NCBI GenBank assembly: GCA_030141605.1
Contig: JAQGDQ010000005.1
Span: forward strand, 485,758-549,757
Origin: Tubiluchus corallicola
Lineage: Eukaryota; Priapulida; Priapulimorpha; Priapulimorphida; Tubiluchidae
Reading direction: 5' to 3'
Length of the DNA: 64,000 nt
Each line of letters opens with the position of its first letter. Positions within the stretch are counted from its first letter, which is position 1. Shown here in pieces: positions 39,801 through 46,400 of the stretch. The notes under the pieces were generated by a model. The model searched no databases, had not been told where the DNA came from, and saw only the letters and a list, made by a program, of their open reading frames with translations. The position numbers and the translations under genes are program-made.

Positions 39801-40301
39801 ATAGTGAAACTGGTCAACCTTTTGACATTGCCTTACAGCTGAAATCAGGAAATGGCAACTTGCAAACTGTGTACATTGAAGTGAAAAGTACTGTTAAAGG
39901 TAAGCCATTTGTTAATTTAGGTGTATAGCACATTTATGAAGTAGTGCAGTATCATAATAAAATGTTAAAGCTTTGCGATTTCAATCTCTTTGAAATAGAT
40001 GATCTGAGTTATCAACATGAGTACTTAACCATTCCAGGAAAGTCATATTGATAATTTGCAAATGCCCAGTCTGCTGTTTTGTTAATATGTTACTTAAGGT
40101 AACTATTTTATTTCTTTAGGAGATCGGTGTCTGTTTCAAATTTCAGCGCAACAGTTAAGCTGTGCTTTCAAATACAAGGAAAACTACCATTTGTATCGAG
40201 TATTTAATGCAGGCAGTCAAGCCAAAGCACATATTGTTCGGCTAAAGGATTTGGCTAACAAACTGATTAGACAGGAAGTTAAATTATACATGTGCATATA
40301 A
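1104..40301 (+). CDS. Giant NO VEIN-like protein: LOTUS-like domains, GHKL ATPase domain, C-terminal NOV_C (DUF3883) domain
   Basis: Coding exons read from splice signals and frame: 1104-1164, 2757-4820, 5211-5389, 5905-6030, 6281-6441, 8550-8737, 9251-9505, 13074-13162, 13276-13461, 13731-14231, 14692-14914, 15183-15339, 16224-16374, 16606-16737, 17180-17333, 17627-17739, 17825-17978, 19140-19379, 20260-20460, 22242-22423, 22919-23120, 25402-25544, 25655-25822, 26112-26349, 28006-28166, 28536-28656, 29116-29267, 29812-29986, 31336-31433, 31737-31872, 32213-32460, 33049-33245, 36264-36442, 38216-38554, 38953-39327, 39494-39592, 39690-39899, 40120-40301. They sum to 8,940 nt (2,979 residues plus TAA) with all 37 junction phases compatible. 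The family is recognised by the GHKL ATPase signatures LIQNADD and GYIGQKGIGFKSVFRV, by GDFDVPSSRED, and by the C-terminal GRWGE...IEVKST block. The plant founder, Arabidopsis NO VEIN, is a nuclear protein; the function of animal members is poorly known. The start is the least certain part: the frame is open upstream of the ATG at 1104 back to an AG acceptor at 1064-1065, so an upstream exon may exist. Confidence 0.88.
1165..2756 (+). other. Intron 1 of the NO VEIN-like gene
   Basis: It runs from GTTTGT to TTGCAG. It includes a purine-rich stretch around 1535-1650 and short opposing ORFs that show no recognisable protein. No repeat family is identified. Confidence 0.6.
2757..4820 (+). other. 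Exon 2: LOTUS/OST-HTH-like domain 1 and NOV-type helical region
   Basis: This is by far the largest exon (2,064 nt, residues about 21-708). Residues about 30-100 have the pattern of a LOTUS/OST-HTH winged helix: an N-terminal helix (LRHHVGAMLCHLM), the turn CGISIKKLFAHF, a central helix ending MGYESKLEFISQF, and a final strand-like segment (VLNVIKKAGNNSVIKM). Residues about 110-340 are a low-complexity Ser/Asn/Gln/Pro linker. From about 345 (RTKEQVNNIAQFCIDRLAEL) to 600 the sequence is charged and helical and resembles the region that precedes the ATPase domain in NOV-like proteins, with a second winged-helix-like stretch (EKLLCRELKINNVVDLRLGL). The open frame runs past the donor at 4821 into intron and stops at 4870, so the intron-encoded tail is not coding. 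Confidence 0.8.
5211..6441 (+). other. Exons 3-5: second LOTUS/OST-HTH-like domain and following segment
   Basis: Exon 3 (5211-5389, residues about 709-768) repeats the LOTUS pattern: EVIAKVKEYLHKCL, then GSLTLTHLHKIETKLNK, then HFGLLRHGSFLEFL. The shape is helix, short turn, helix, then a leucine-rich helix followed by a hydrophobic strand, matching exon 2 residues 30-100 in layout though not closely in sequence. Exon 4 (5905-6030) continues in frame and ends in CAG before a GC donor (CAG|GCAAGT). Reading on from the exon hits a stop within nine codons, so the GC donor is needed. Exon 5 (6281-6441) ends in phase 2 before GTAGGT. Assignment of the LOTUS fold is by pattern only. Confidence 0.62.
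6442..8549 (+). other. Intron 5 with a GA microsatellite and diverged repeats
   Basis: Holds a GA-rich simple repeat near 7615-7717. From about 7740 to 8110 there is a loosely repeated block with phrases such as GCATTTTTCAAAAAATGGGC and TAGGTCAAAGGTCACAGT, then a second diverged version (AAGTATTTTTCGGAAAGGAG). This is likely an old interspersed repeat of unknown class. Confidence 0.45.
7615..7717. repeat. GA microsatellite
   Basis: A purine-only tract: GGGAGGAAGTGAGG-type sequence followed by about 20 uninterrupted AG units and a run of G. It lies in intron 5 of the NO VEIN-like gene. Confidence 0.9.
8769..8906. repeat. Perfect tandem duplication, 2 x 69 bp
   Basis: The unit beginning AATATGGTTCCAACTGTC and ending GTGTAATACTCCC occurs twice in a row (8769-8837 and 8838-8906) with no difference seen. 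It lies in intron 6, just after exon 6. Identity suggests a recent slippage or tandem duplication event. Confidence 0.93.
9660..10960. repeat. Diverged tandem array, about three units of 400-450 bp
   Basis: Phrases recur in the same order three times: GTAGATGTGTACCTGGGCTT / GATAGATGTATAACAAGGCT / GTACTTGTGTATGTAGGCTT; AGTCATGAAAC-like; TGCAGGGTAG plus a CACCTGG-type segment; and TTTTAATTCATGTTAACTCG. A related piece occurs in HSBP1 intron 2 at about 60300-60670, so this is an interspersed family as well as a local array. I found no coding capacity. Confidence 0.65.
12150..12760. repeat. Degenerate minisatellite based on ACTGGCAAAATGATAC
   Basis: Many imperfect copies of a 15-25 bp unit (ACTGGCAAAATGATACACTG and variants ACTGGCGAAA, ACTGACGAAA) fill this stretch, interleaved with TATTGTACTATTTCTAAT segments that recur about every 100-130 bp. 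It is in intron 7. Confidence 0.75.
13731..14231 (+). other. Exon 10: acidic linker before the ATPase domain
   Basis: This 501-nt, phase-0 exon covers residues about 1104-1270. Its first part is strongly acidic (EFVEEEDDDYETLSD), then Ser/Thr/Asp-rich. The last 80 residues are predicted helical with heptad-like spacing (LIELIREEEFGVGIELS and KLMKKQQERLGRSLERLS), leading straight into the ATPase domain. In NOV/sacsin-type proteins a helical segment of the type REEEFGIGxxL...L...Q..RLGRSLERLS precedes the N-box, and this exon shows that feature clearly. The GT donor at 14232 is canonical. Confidence 0.82.
14692..17739 (+). other. Exons 11-16: sacsin/NO VEIN-type GHKL (HATPase) domain
   Basis: Exons 14692-14914, 15183-15339, 16224-16374, 16606-16737, 17180-17333 and 17627-17739 encode residues about 1271-1580. 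The N-box is ELIQNADDN (Glu and Asn that would bind Mg-ATP), the G1-like box is VLNNECGF (in place of the DxGxG of Hsp90 and MutL), and the G2 lid is YIGQKGIGFKSVFRV, split by an intron inside the Gly codon. The domain closes with GDFDVPSSREDV followed by WNQWLR, a block shared by NOV-like proteins. This is the ATP-binding fold of Hsp90, MutL and sacsin. All expected nucleotide-binding residues seem present, so I infer an active ATPase or ATP-gated clamp. The first Asp of the usual G1 motif is an Asn here, which is normal for the NOV branch. Confidence 0.88.
15345..15590. repeat. Diverged tandem duplication, 2 x about 124 bp
   Basis: A segment from TTGATTCACATTATGGCAGG is repeated from about 15469 as TTAATTCACATTATAGCAGG; later parts (GTTAGGCTGTGTCTAAAAGT and GTTAGGCTGCGTCTAAAAAT) align too. 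It lies in the intron right after the ATPase G2-lid exon. Confidence 0.75.
17979..19139 (+). other. Intron 17 with possible coding-like relic
   Basis: Mostly unremarkable. Plus-strand 18297-18480 carries two peptide-like stretches (for example TQLPTVPYTFELIRMIEWML) followed by stops; I cannot name the source. See findings. Confidence 0.35.
20461..22241 (+). other. Intron 19
   Basis: Apart from the candidate MITE at 21070-21806, the flanks are AT-rich without recognised content. Confidence 0.5.
21070..21806. mobile_element. Candidate Tc1/mariner-pogo-like MITE (737 bp) in intron 19
   Basis: The left end begins CAGTAGGCGCCGCTTAATAC and the right end, read in reverse complement, begins CAGTGCCACTTAGCAGACTC. 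Both share CAGT and imperfect terminal similarity including ACTCAC, and both are flanked by TA (21068-21069 and 21807-21808), the target of this superfamily. No transposase frame is visible, so this would be a non-autonomous relic. The terminal repeats are imperfect. Confidence 0.55.
23121..25401 (+). other. Intron 21, repeat-rich
   Basis: Contains a possible old DNA-transposon relic between TAGGGATGAACCGAAGTGTC (about 23247) and AATTCGGTACATTCCCACA (about 24238-24256), whose ends are roughly inverted copies; a four-copy 40-bp tandem array at 24043-24202 inside it; and another AT-rich stretch (24430-25160) with phrases such as CGAATATTT and its inverse, possibly a further relic. Confidence 0.4.
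24043..24202. repeat. Tandem array, 4 x 40 bp
   Basis: The unit starts TTGATAATGCACTTTTCTAC and ends ACATACCATAA. Four copies follow each other exactly; only single-base differences are seen (AACGC for AATGC in copy 2; ACCGAA for ACTGAA in copy 3). Confidence 0.93.
26350..28005 (+). other. Intron 24
   Basis: AT-rich, with the compound microsatellite at 27736-27895 near its end and nothing else recognised. Confidence 0.6.
27736..27895. repeat. GT / GTGC compound microsatellite
   Basis: About 20 GT units pass into about 15 CGTG units, then a GGGTGTGT-rich tail. It creates long artificial open frames on both strands (His-Thr or Cys-Val repeats) that are not genes. It lies in intron 24. Confidence 0.95.
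29987..31335 (+). other. Intron 28
   Basis: Low-complexity stretches at about 30340-30840 in which GAACTTGAACTT and GCCAAATTCTGA-like phrases recur. No gene or mobile element recognised. Confidence 0.45.
31604..31710. repeat. GA/GGGA-rich simple repeat close to an acceptor
   Basis: An uninterrupted purine tract (AGAGAGAGCGAGAGAGAGGG, then GGAGGGAGGGAG) ends about 27 bases before the acceptor of the exon at 31737. The pyrimidine tract of that acceptor is correspondingly weak (TTTGTTTATTTACAAG). Confidence 0.9.
33246..36263 (+). other. Intron 32 with a BTB relic
   Basis: A 3-kb intron that holds the BTB-domain fragment at about 34300-34572 and short GA repeats near 34000. Sequence from 34600 to 35500 may be further decayed coding sequence, but I cannot recognise it. 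Confidence 0.45.
34300..34572 (+). pseudogene. BTB/POZ-domain fragment (retrocopy or exon relic)
   Basis: The frame from 34351 encodes FDKMFRGPF, IKVPDVEPEAFQLF, SFVYTDEQITCDTVLTILYR and KYGICGLENLAETLL. This is the second half of a BTB domain as found in BTBD-type proteins (F..MF, I.I.DV.P.AF, FLYTDE, LY.A.KY). Upstream codons in the same frame look like the start of that motif (ASYYVL) but are cut by TGA, and the frame ends at TGA 34570-34572 where a BACK domain would follow. There are no splice sites that fit the host gene's frame. It is therefore a non-functional insertion inside intron 32 of the NO VEIN-like gene. Confidence 0.62.
36443..38215 (+). other. Intron 33
   Basis: Its first 200 bases have a copy at about 41600-41840 together with the end of exon 33. 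It also holds the 2 x 162 bp tandem duplication. The rest is unremarkable. Confidence 0.55.
36672..36995. repeat. Tandem duplication, 2 x 162 bp
   Basis: The unit starting GAATGTTGTATAGCCTCTAG and ending CTGCTGCTGCCACC appears at 36672-36833 and again at 36834-36995, with essentially one difference (ACTACACTTG versus ACTGCACTTG). A CCACCACCA run follows. It is in intron 33. Confidence 0.92.
39690..40301 (+). other. Exons 37-38: C-terminal NOV_C (DUF3883) domain, PD-(D/E)XK-like
   Basis: The last two exons (39690-39899 and 40120-40301) encode residues about 2849-2979. Neither exon has an early ATG, so a simple ORF scan misses them. The order of conserved blocks is GRWGENFIYTYL, GQPFDIALQL, VYIEVKSTV, FQISAQQLSCAF, YHLYRVFNAG, matching the NOV C-terminal domain. 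The Glu of GRWGE, the Asp of PFDI and the E-x-K of IEVKST sit where a PD-(D/E)XK nuclease fold has its metal-binding residues; I recall this family being placed in that superfamily. All are present, so nuclease activity is possible but not shown. The protein ends at TAA 40299-40301. Confidence 0.86.
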
Positions 40302-41450
40302 GCAGAATTTTACAGAAGTGAGATAACTCCCATTGTTACAATAGCAAATTAACAAGCTCGATCTGCAAAAGTTGGGTTTGTTTTGCAGTAAATGGACATT
40401 TTTCTAGGCTTGTCACTATAACATGACAGTGAGGTACTGCGAGATTCTTCGTTTTAATAATCAATAATGAGAAAACTTTCTACAAGTTTGTGTCTTGTTT
40501 AAGCAGAAGCAAGGCCAAAGTAACGGGCTACCAGAATAATAGTCTAGATAATTTCTCAGTAAAAATCATGAAACTAGAAAGTTGAATCACACGGTGTCCA
40601 TTTTATTCAATGCATGTCTTTTCAAACAAAATTTTTTGTACTTTGTAGACCAATTATCTCTCTTTCTAGTTGCTTCCCTGAAATTATTAAAAAAATTATT
40701 ATTCCAAAAGTTTGTTCAGAAGTCAGTTTTTGCAAAGTTCAGATGGTTCCTATCAAAAAGTAGACACTACAGCTTGAAGTCCCTAGGCATACAAAGAACT
40801 CTAGATATATAAACTCTTACATCACCTGATACGGTTTCTTTTTTACATCTCAAACTTATTTGTAAAAAAATGGCCAAGAGTGACAGTTTTTTGCTTTCTG
40901 TCGCCCTTGGTTTTTTAAAGCAATCTGTATCCAGACAACACTAAGTCAAAAAGTCTTTTGGTACCTCATAATGTCCAAAATGCCAAAATGATCCGTATGT
41001 ACATGCACATGCCCACAATCCTGATATCTTAATATAGTTATATCGTATATGCATACATTTTTCAGATGTAATTTCTGCAGTTTAGAATTCTATAACGTGT
41101 ATGAAATAATAGACATTAATCACATGGTAGTGTATAAATCTGTCTTCATTTTAAATTATTCATGATTTGTCTGAATATTTCAGTGATTCTTTGTAATAGT
41201 CACAGCAAATAATATGTGCAAATTACAGTTTCGGTATTGTAGTTAGTCTTAAGTCCACTTTTTTAAGAATGGAGAAATATGCCAATTACCAAACATCATT
41301 TTAGTTTTTTAACTGTGACAATTGTGCATTTCTAGTGTTCAGTTCAGTTACTCATTACACACCTACAGGTAGTAGTGTGTGCAAAAAGCAGCCAATAATC
41401 TTCTGTGTAACTGTTCGGGTCTTTGTTAATGCTTTTTTAAATAAATAAAA
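40302..41450 (+). other. Probable 3' UTR of the NO VEIN-like gene with AATAAA signals
   Basis: After the TAA the sequence is AT-rich and non-coding. The first clear AATAAA hexamers lie at 41440-41449 (overlapping copies). If used, the 3' UTR is about 1.15 kb. An earlier non-consensus site cannot be excluded. Confidence 0.4.
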
Positions 41451-41544
41451 CAATATTTTTCGTTGATAAAATTTATTGGTGCATGCGTATTTTTGACAAA
41501 AATGGTAATAAAATACTAATATTAAACTGTAAGAGCATCCATCA

Positions 41545-41845
41545 CAAACACCACGTGCTCCAACACCACAACCACCTCTCCACTATCTGCATACGTGTTA
41601 TCTAAAGATATTTTTTGTATGCAGTGTTTTTACAGTCAAAAATGCTTAACAAAATTTTATCTGTGAGACTAGACTAGTTTTGCAAGTAGGGTAGTTGATA
41701 TTGTGTCCCTACTAGTCTTTTTTTACATGATAGGTTTGAGTTTTTTGCATTAATCTTCACTAGACCTCAGCACATTTAAAATGCCTACAGATGTATCAAG
41801 AAGCATCCTATCATCAAATCCATTTACGTAATTGTCAGGTATATT
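41545..41845 (+). pseudogene. Duplicated 3' end of exon 33 plus adjacent intron
   Basis: From CACGTGCTCCAACACCACAA on, this matches 36386-36640: the exon-33 end (CCTCTCCACTATCTG, TCTAAAG), the donor, and intron phrases such as GCAGTGTTTTTACAGTCAAA, CTACTAGTC, ACATGATAGGTTTGAG and GACCTCAGCACATTTAAAAT. The splice donor has changed from AAAGGTATTT to AAAGATATTT, so this copy cannot be spliced as in the original. Substitutions and a small insertion show that it is not recent. It lies about 1.25 kb past the stop codon of the giant gene, same orientation. Confidence 0.82.
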
Positions 41846-42060
41846 GTCTAAATTATTACTCTGCCTTAAATGTTGTGCATTATTCATAACAGTGGATGGC
41901 TTGGCACTCACTATAAATTCTGAGAATGACAAACCACACTGACGAAAATCTAGACCAGCTTGATATCGTGAAACTTGAATAACATTCACAATTCTTGGCA
42001 TCCACAGTCTTTCAACGATGACAAACTTGACACTGACAAAGTTTTGAATAACTATGTGTG
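41750..42060 (-). other. Antisense open frame of unknown nature, next to the duplicated exon segment
   Basis: The minus strand is open from about 42060 to a TAA at 41750-41752 and reads like protein (VERLWMPRIVNVIQVSRY; DFRQCGLSFSEFIVSAKPST). Its end (DNYVNGFDD ... ILNVLRSSED) has a counterpart on the minus strand of the related segment at 36575-36640 (GNYINRFDD ... ILNVLRSGED) with the stop in the same place. I do not recognise the family. It could be the last exon of an unknown gene or transposon carried by the duplicated segment. Confidence 0.3.
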
Positions 42061-42451
42061 AACAGCCTATTATTAATTGATATGGAAAACTGAAAGTGAA
42101 TTGAAATCACTGCACGGACAAATAACTACCTACACATCCATAAATCAGCAAAAAACTAGTTAGCTAAACGTAAATCCATTATAATCACAGTTAAAAATTA
42201 CACATCTAATTATAATTTATGAGTACTATACACAATACTATTTCATATTTGTCATTTCAGAATTTTAGATTTGGAATACAGTTGAACTCACATAAATTTC
42301 AATTGAGCTGAAGTCATAAGCTTCTCGCATTCATAATGTTTTCTAAAGTAAGATTGCTGCCAGTAGAAATTATACAAGAATCTATATGTATATTGCAACA
42401 TTATTAGTTGCATCTTCACTCCTGTCTGGCACGTTTATATAGTTCCATAGT

Positions 42452-42669
42452 GCCATACATTAATTTAAGCAAACAAACTAGTTTCCTAGCCATAATTCAC
42501 AAGGGCAGCGTGTATTTTTAATGCCATGCGTTAATTTAAGCAAGCAAACAAACTAGTTTCCTAGCCATAACTCACAAAGGCAGCGTGTATTTTTAATGCC
42601 ATACATTAATTTAAGCAAGCAAACAAACTAGTTTCGTAGCCATAATTCACAAAAGCAGCGTGTGTTTTG
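42452..42669. repeat. Tandem array, three units of about 71-75 bp
   Basis: The unit GCCATACATTAATTTAAGCA...CTAGTTTCCTAGCCATAATT...CAGCGTGTATTTTTAAT occurs three times, the first lacking four bases (GCAA) and the third diverging at its end. It lies in the convergent intergenic region between the giant gene and GFOD. Confidence 0.9.
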
Positions 42670-43475
42670 GATAAGTAATAAGCATACAAAATTCCGACAT
42701 CAGCAACACAAATCAGTCACCAATCTTTGGTTTAAGTGTTACAGACCATGGTAAAAGTACTACTTATTGTAATAAAGCAATAATAAATACTGAAACTGAA
42801 AAGTGCAAATGAATAGCTATACATTCTTAACTAAATCCAAGCACAGTAACTGCAGGCAAATGGTAAAATTGACTTTTACTCTCGGTCTTCACCATGGCTG
42901 TAAAATGAAAACCAGGGGAAAGTATGAAAATTGTAAATATTCCATGTACACTCTATAGTTTTAAAATAACGTGTACACATAACTTGGTCAAAGTCTTGTG
43001 CAGATGTGCGCTGCACAAGCTGAATTGGGCCACATTGCAGCAGGCACCCTCCAGAGCTCTACCACAGTTAAGTAATAGTATTGCACAGTATGTACTATTA
43101 TTTAATCTGTGGCTGTACTCTTTTCACGCACTGCAGGGTTGCAATAGAATCATGCTGGCATCAATTATTAGTAAATAACAAATACAGGTCAACTGGCTAT
43201 ACAGATATGTGAAGTAAATTAATGCTAAAACGTTGCATTACTATTTTTTCCACACTTTAAATTAAATTTCAAATCGCTGGAAACAAGACTCATGCAAGAC
43301 TAACTGTGCATATTATGTATTATGTAATATTATGTAACAAGTATTTTGGCACAATTTAAGTAACTTTCATTGCTTGGTTAGGTCACGATGTTTGATGCAA
43401 GAGCATAATTAACAATTGCTGAACTTCGTCCACTTTGATGCTGTATTAAACAAACACAGGCAATTCATTTACACA

Positions 43476-46400
43476 TCAATACATGTGACTGAATGTAGTT
43501 GTGCGACGACCAGGTGATGATAAGTAAGGATGTGGAGGAAGCTGCTCTGACATTACTTGAACTTTGACCCACTGTTTCTTCTTGCTAGATTTTTTAACTG
43601 CATCAAGTACTGCTTGTACATACAGGCCATCCTCAAATGTTGCAGCAAGTGCCACGGGTTCTTTGACCCAACTGTGTTTATCTTCCACAGCTCCAAATGC
43701 ATTTTTCAGAGCTGTTACAAGTCTAAATAAACCTCGCAAATATGGTTTTGGAAGGTATGTGTCAGTGATGTCTGCGGCTGTAGACGATCTTGAAAGGTCG
43801 TCAATGTCTCTGTACAATAGTTCTTCTTTGGTTTGTGACAGCTTTTGCCCATACAGATCTGAACCTCTGAGTATTAATCTCCCATTTGTTCCACAAATGA
43901 TAATTTCTTGTGAAAAGCAGCCAGGTATATGGTTATTTAATGTGACAGTCGCACATGCACCGAGGTCCAATTCCATTTGTATTGCACAAAAGTCATCACT
44001 GGTAATATTACGTATACCACTCATTTTCTGTGACTGCTTGACATATGTTTTCACCATGCCATTTAGATGCGTAACCTTTTGCCCAGTTAGGAAATACAGA
44101 ACGTCAATAACATGACTACCTACAATATTCATTAAGCCACCACCCATATTTTCATCACACATCCAGTTGTATTGATCTGTCACTAAAGTACCACAATGTA
44201 CTCTTGCCTCACATACTGTCACTTCACCAATATAATGTTGTCCTATGTACTTTCGTGCCTGCACAAAAGCGGGCAGGAACCGTAATCCATGACTGATCAA
44301 AGAAATTAAGGATGGATAGTACTGAGCAGCATTTACCATCTTTAATGCGTCACTCTGATTTAAGCCAGCTGGCCTGTCGCAGAGAACATGCTTGCCAATT
44401 CGTAGTGCTTTTGCTGACATTTGTTCGTGAAGATGTGGTGGGCAAACAATACACACGAGATCAACATTCTTGTGGAGAAGCACTTCTTTTTCCTACATAG
44501 TAATATTGCAAAATTAAAGACAGAGAAGCAAATAAAAAATGAAATGAATGACTGTCTATTACAGCAACCCATTAAAATGTATTTCAGAAATGAATTTGAA
44601 AAATCAATAAAATATCAAGCATTTTCTGTTACTATCTAATGGGAAGACAAACACAGACAACATTTATTTACCATCACTTGTTTAACAGACAACATTAGCA
44701 CTAACAACTATTTAGCATTACACTTACAGTAATACAGGTAAGAACGCATACACAAATAATGAATAACATGTAGGTGTATGCCCTGGCACTGGCAGCTGCT
44801 AGTCTCGAACTTAAGACTGTGTGGTTGCAGTCCGAAATCTAAACCACTCGGCCACCCAACTCAGGACCAAGAAAAATTCGGCATCACAATAGTTGAGGTA
44901 CTTTTAGGAAAACTGATTATGCATTTAGGAACTGATAAAAATAAATAGCACAGTTTCGAGGCAATACAACTTTTTAGTTAACAATAAATGTTTATAAAAA
45001 TACTTCAATAGGCAAGGCAATTTTTCATTTCATATTTCCACATGTTAATGACTAATCACTGCAAATTTATAGTCGTCAAAATTGAGTGTTTGTGCTGTAC
45101 AGAAAAACCCAATTATGTCGGATACCAACTGCATATTATGCTAAATGTCAAAACACTTGTATTGACATTTTTGAAATTTAGTCAAGTCAACAGTCTAAGG
45201 CGAATGATTTAGTGCTAAGAAGAAAAATGATGTGAAATTGTATTTATTAGAACTTCTTCATACTAACAGGAAACTATGTAAGCTTTCATAATGTGAGAAA
45301 ATGTGTCAATATTTAATATTACAATGTTAACACACTTACATTACTCGTAGAAAAAGGAATTTTCAGGTCACGGGCCAACATTTCAGCTTGTTCTTGTGAG
45401 CGTCCCCAAACTGCTTCTACGGTAAAACCATTATTTCGAAGAATTGGCACCAAAACACGCACAACAGGACCTGAAACATTTATTGTCACAGGACAAATCT
45501 TAAGTGATGTACAATTATTCAAAATGTTATTAGAGCATAACTAAAGATGTATCATTTTCAAATAGAATTTATTTGATTGTATCTTCCATCACACGTGAAT
45601 TTATTAACACATAATCTAACAAAACTAATGAAATGGGAAGGTGAAAACCAAAAGGTAATCTGTTGATAAGTAAAAATGTTGATAAGGCTATATTTATAGA
45701 CCCAAAATCCTGTTATAGTCCTGTGATTTTGCAAATTCGTTGGTTACTACACATCTTCTGTTCAAAAGACTCCGAGTTTTTTCTTTCTGCTTCTTTAATG
45801 TATAGTCAGACCAAAATTGACATATGCAAGGGAACTTTTTTAGGCAACTATTGCTATTTATCATTAATTTTATTTATTACTGTAGTGTTACATTAAAAAA
45901 GCAAAAGTTTAGGCCCTGTTAATGCATAAGCTAATACAAACTTAGTCACATGACACACCACATATTTACATGATGTTAATGCGAACTGTATAGCGTACAA
46001 CAGTGAATATTACATAATTATCTGTTATTATACACTAAATATAGGACTAAATTATTGATCACGGGATTAACAGAAACATCTACTGATGATGTAAGAATAA
46101 TAACATAGAAAAAACGAGATGCGAAGTGTAATAGTGCAGGTACAATGTGGGGTAGGTGGTGTAGTGTGGGCAGAAATCTACAATACTAAACTATCAAGAA
46201 TCCTAATCCGTTGCTTTATCATGGCGGGTCAAGTGGATAGGTTATTGTAGCCCTCAAGCACTATCTGTCATGCCCATTCATTTAAATGGAATTGAAAAAC
46301 TTGGCTGGGTTTATAAAACAGGAAAAGACATCTAGTGCCTAAAACTAAAAGATTGTTGTCGTTGTTTTTGTGTATTTGCATGTCTCTGGACTATAGCTTT

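Noticed and set aside
42924-43178. 84-codon plus-strand frame between the convergent genes
   Set aside because: No recognisable protein, no splice context, and composition like the surrounding non-coding DNA.
43564-44115. 183-codon plus-strand open frame
   Set aside because: It lies antisense to the last GFOD exon, a shadow of a strongly supported coding region.
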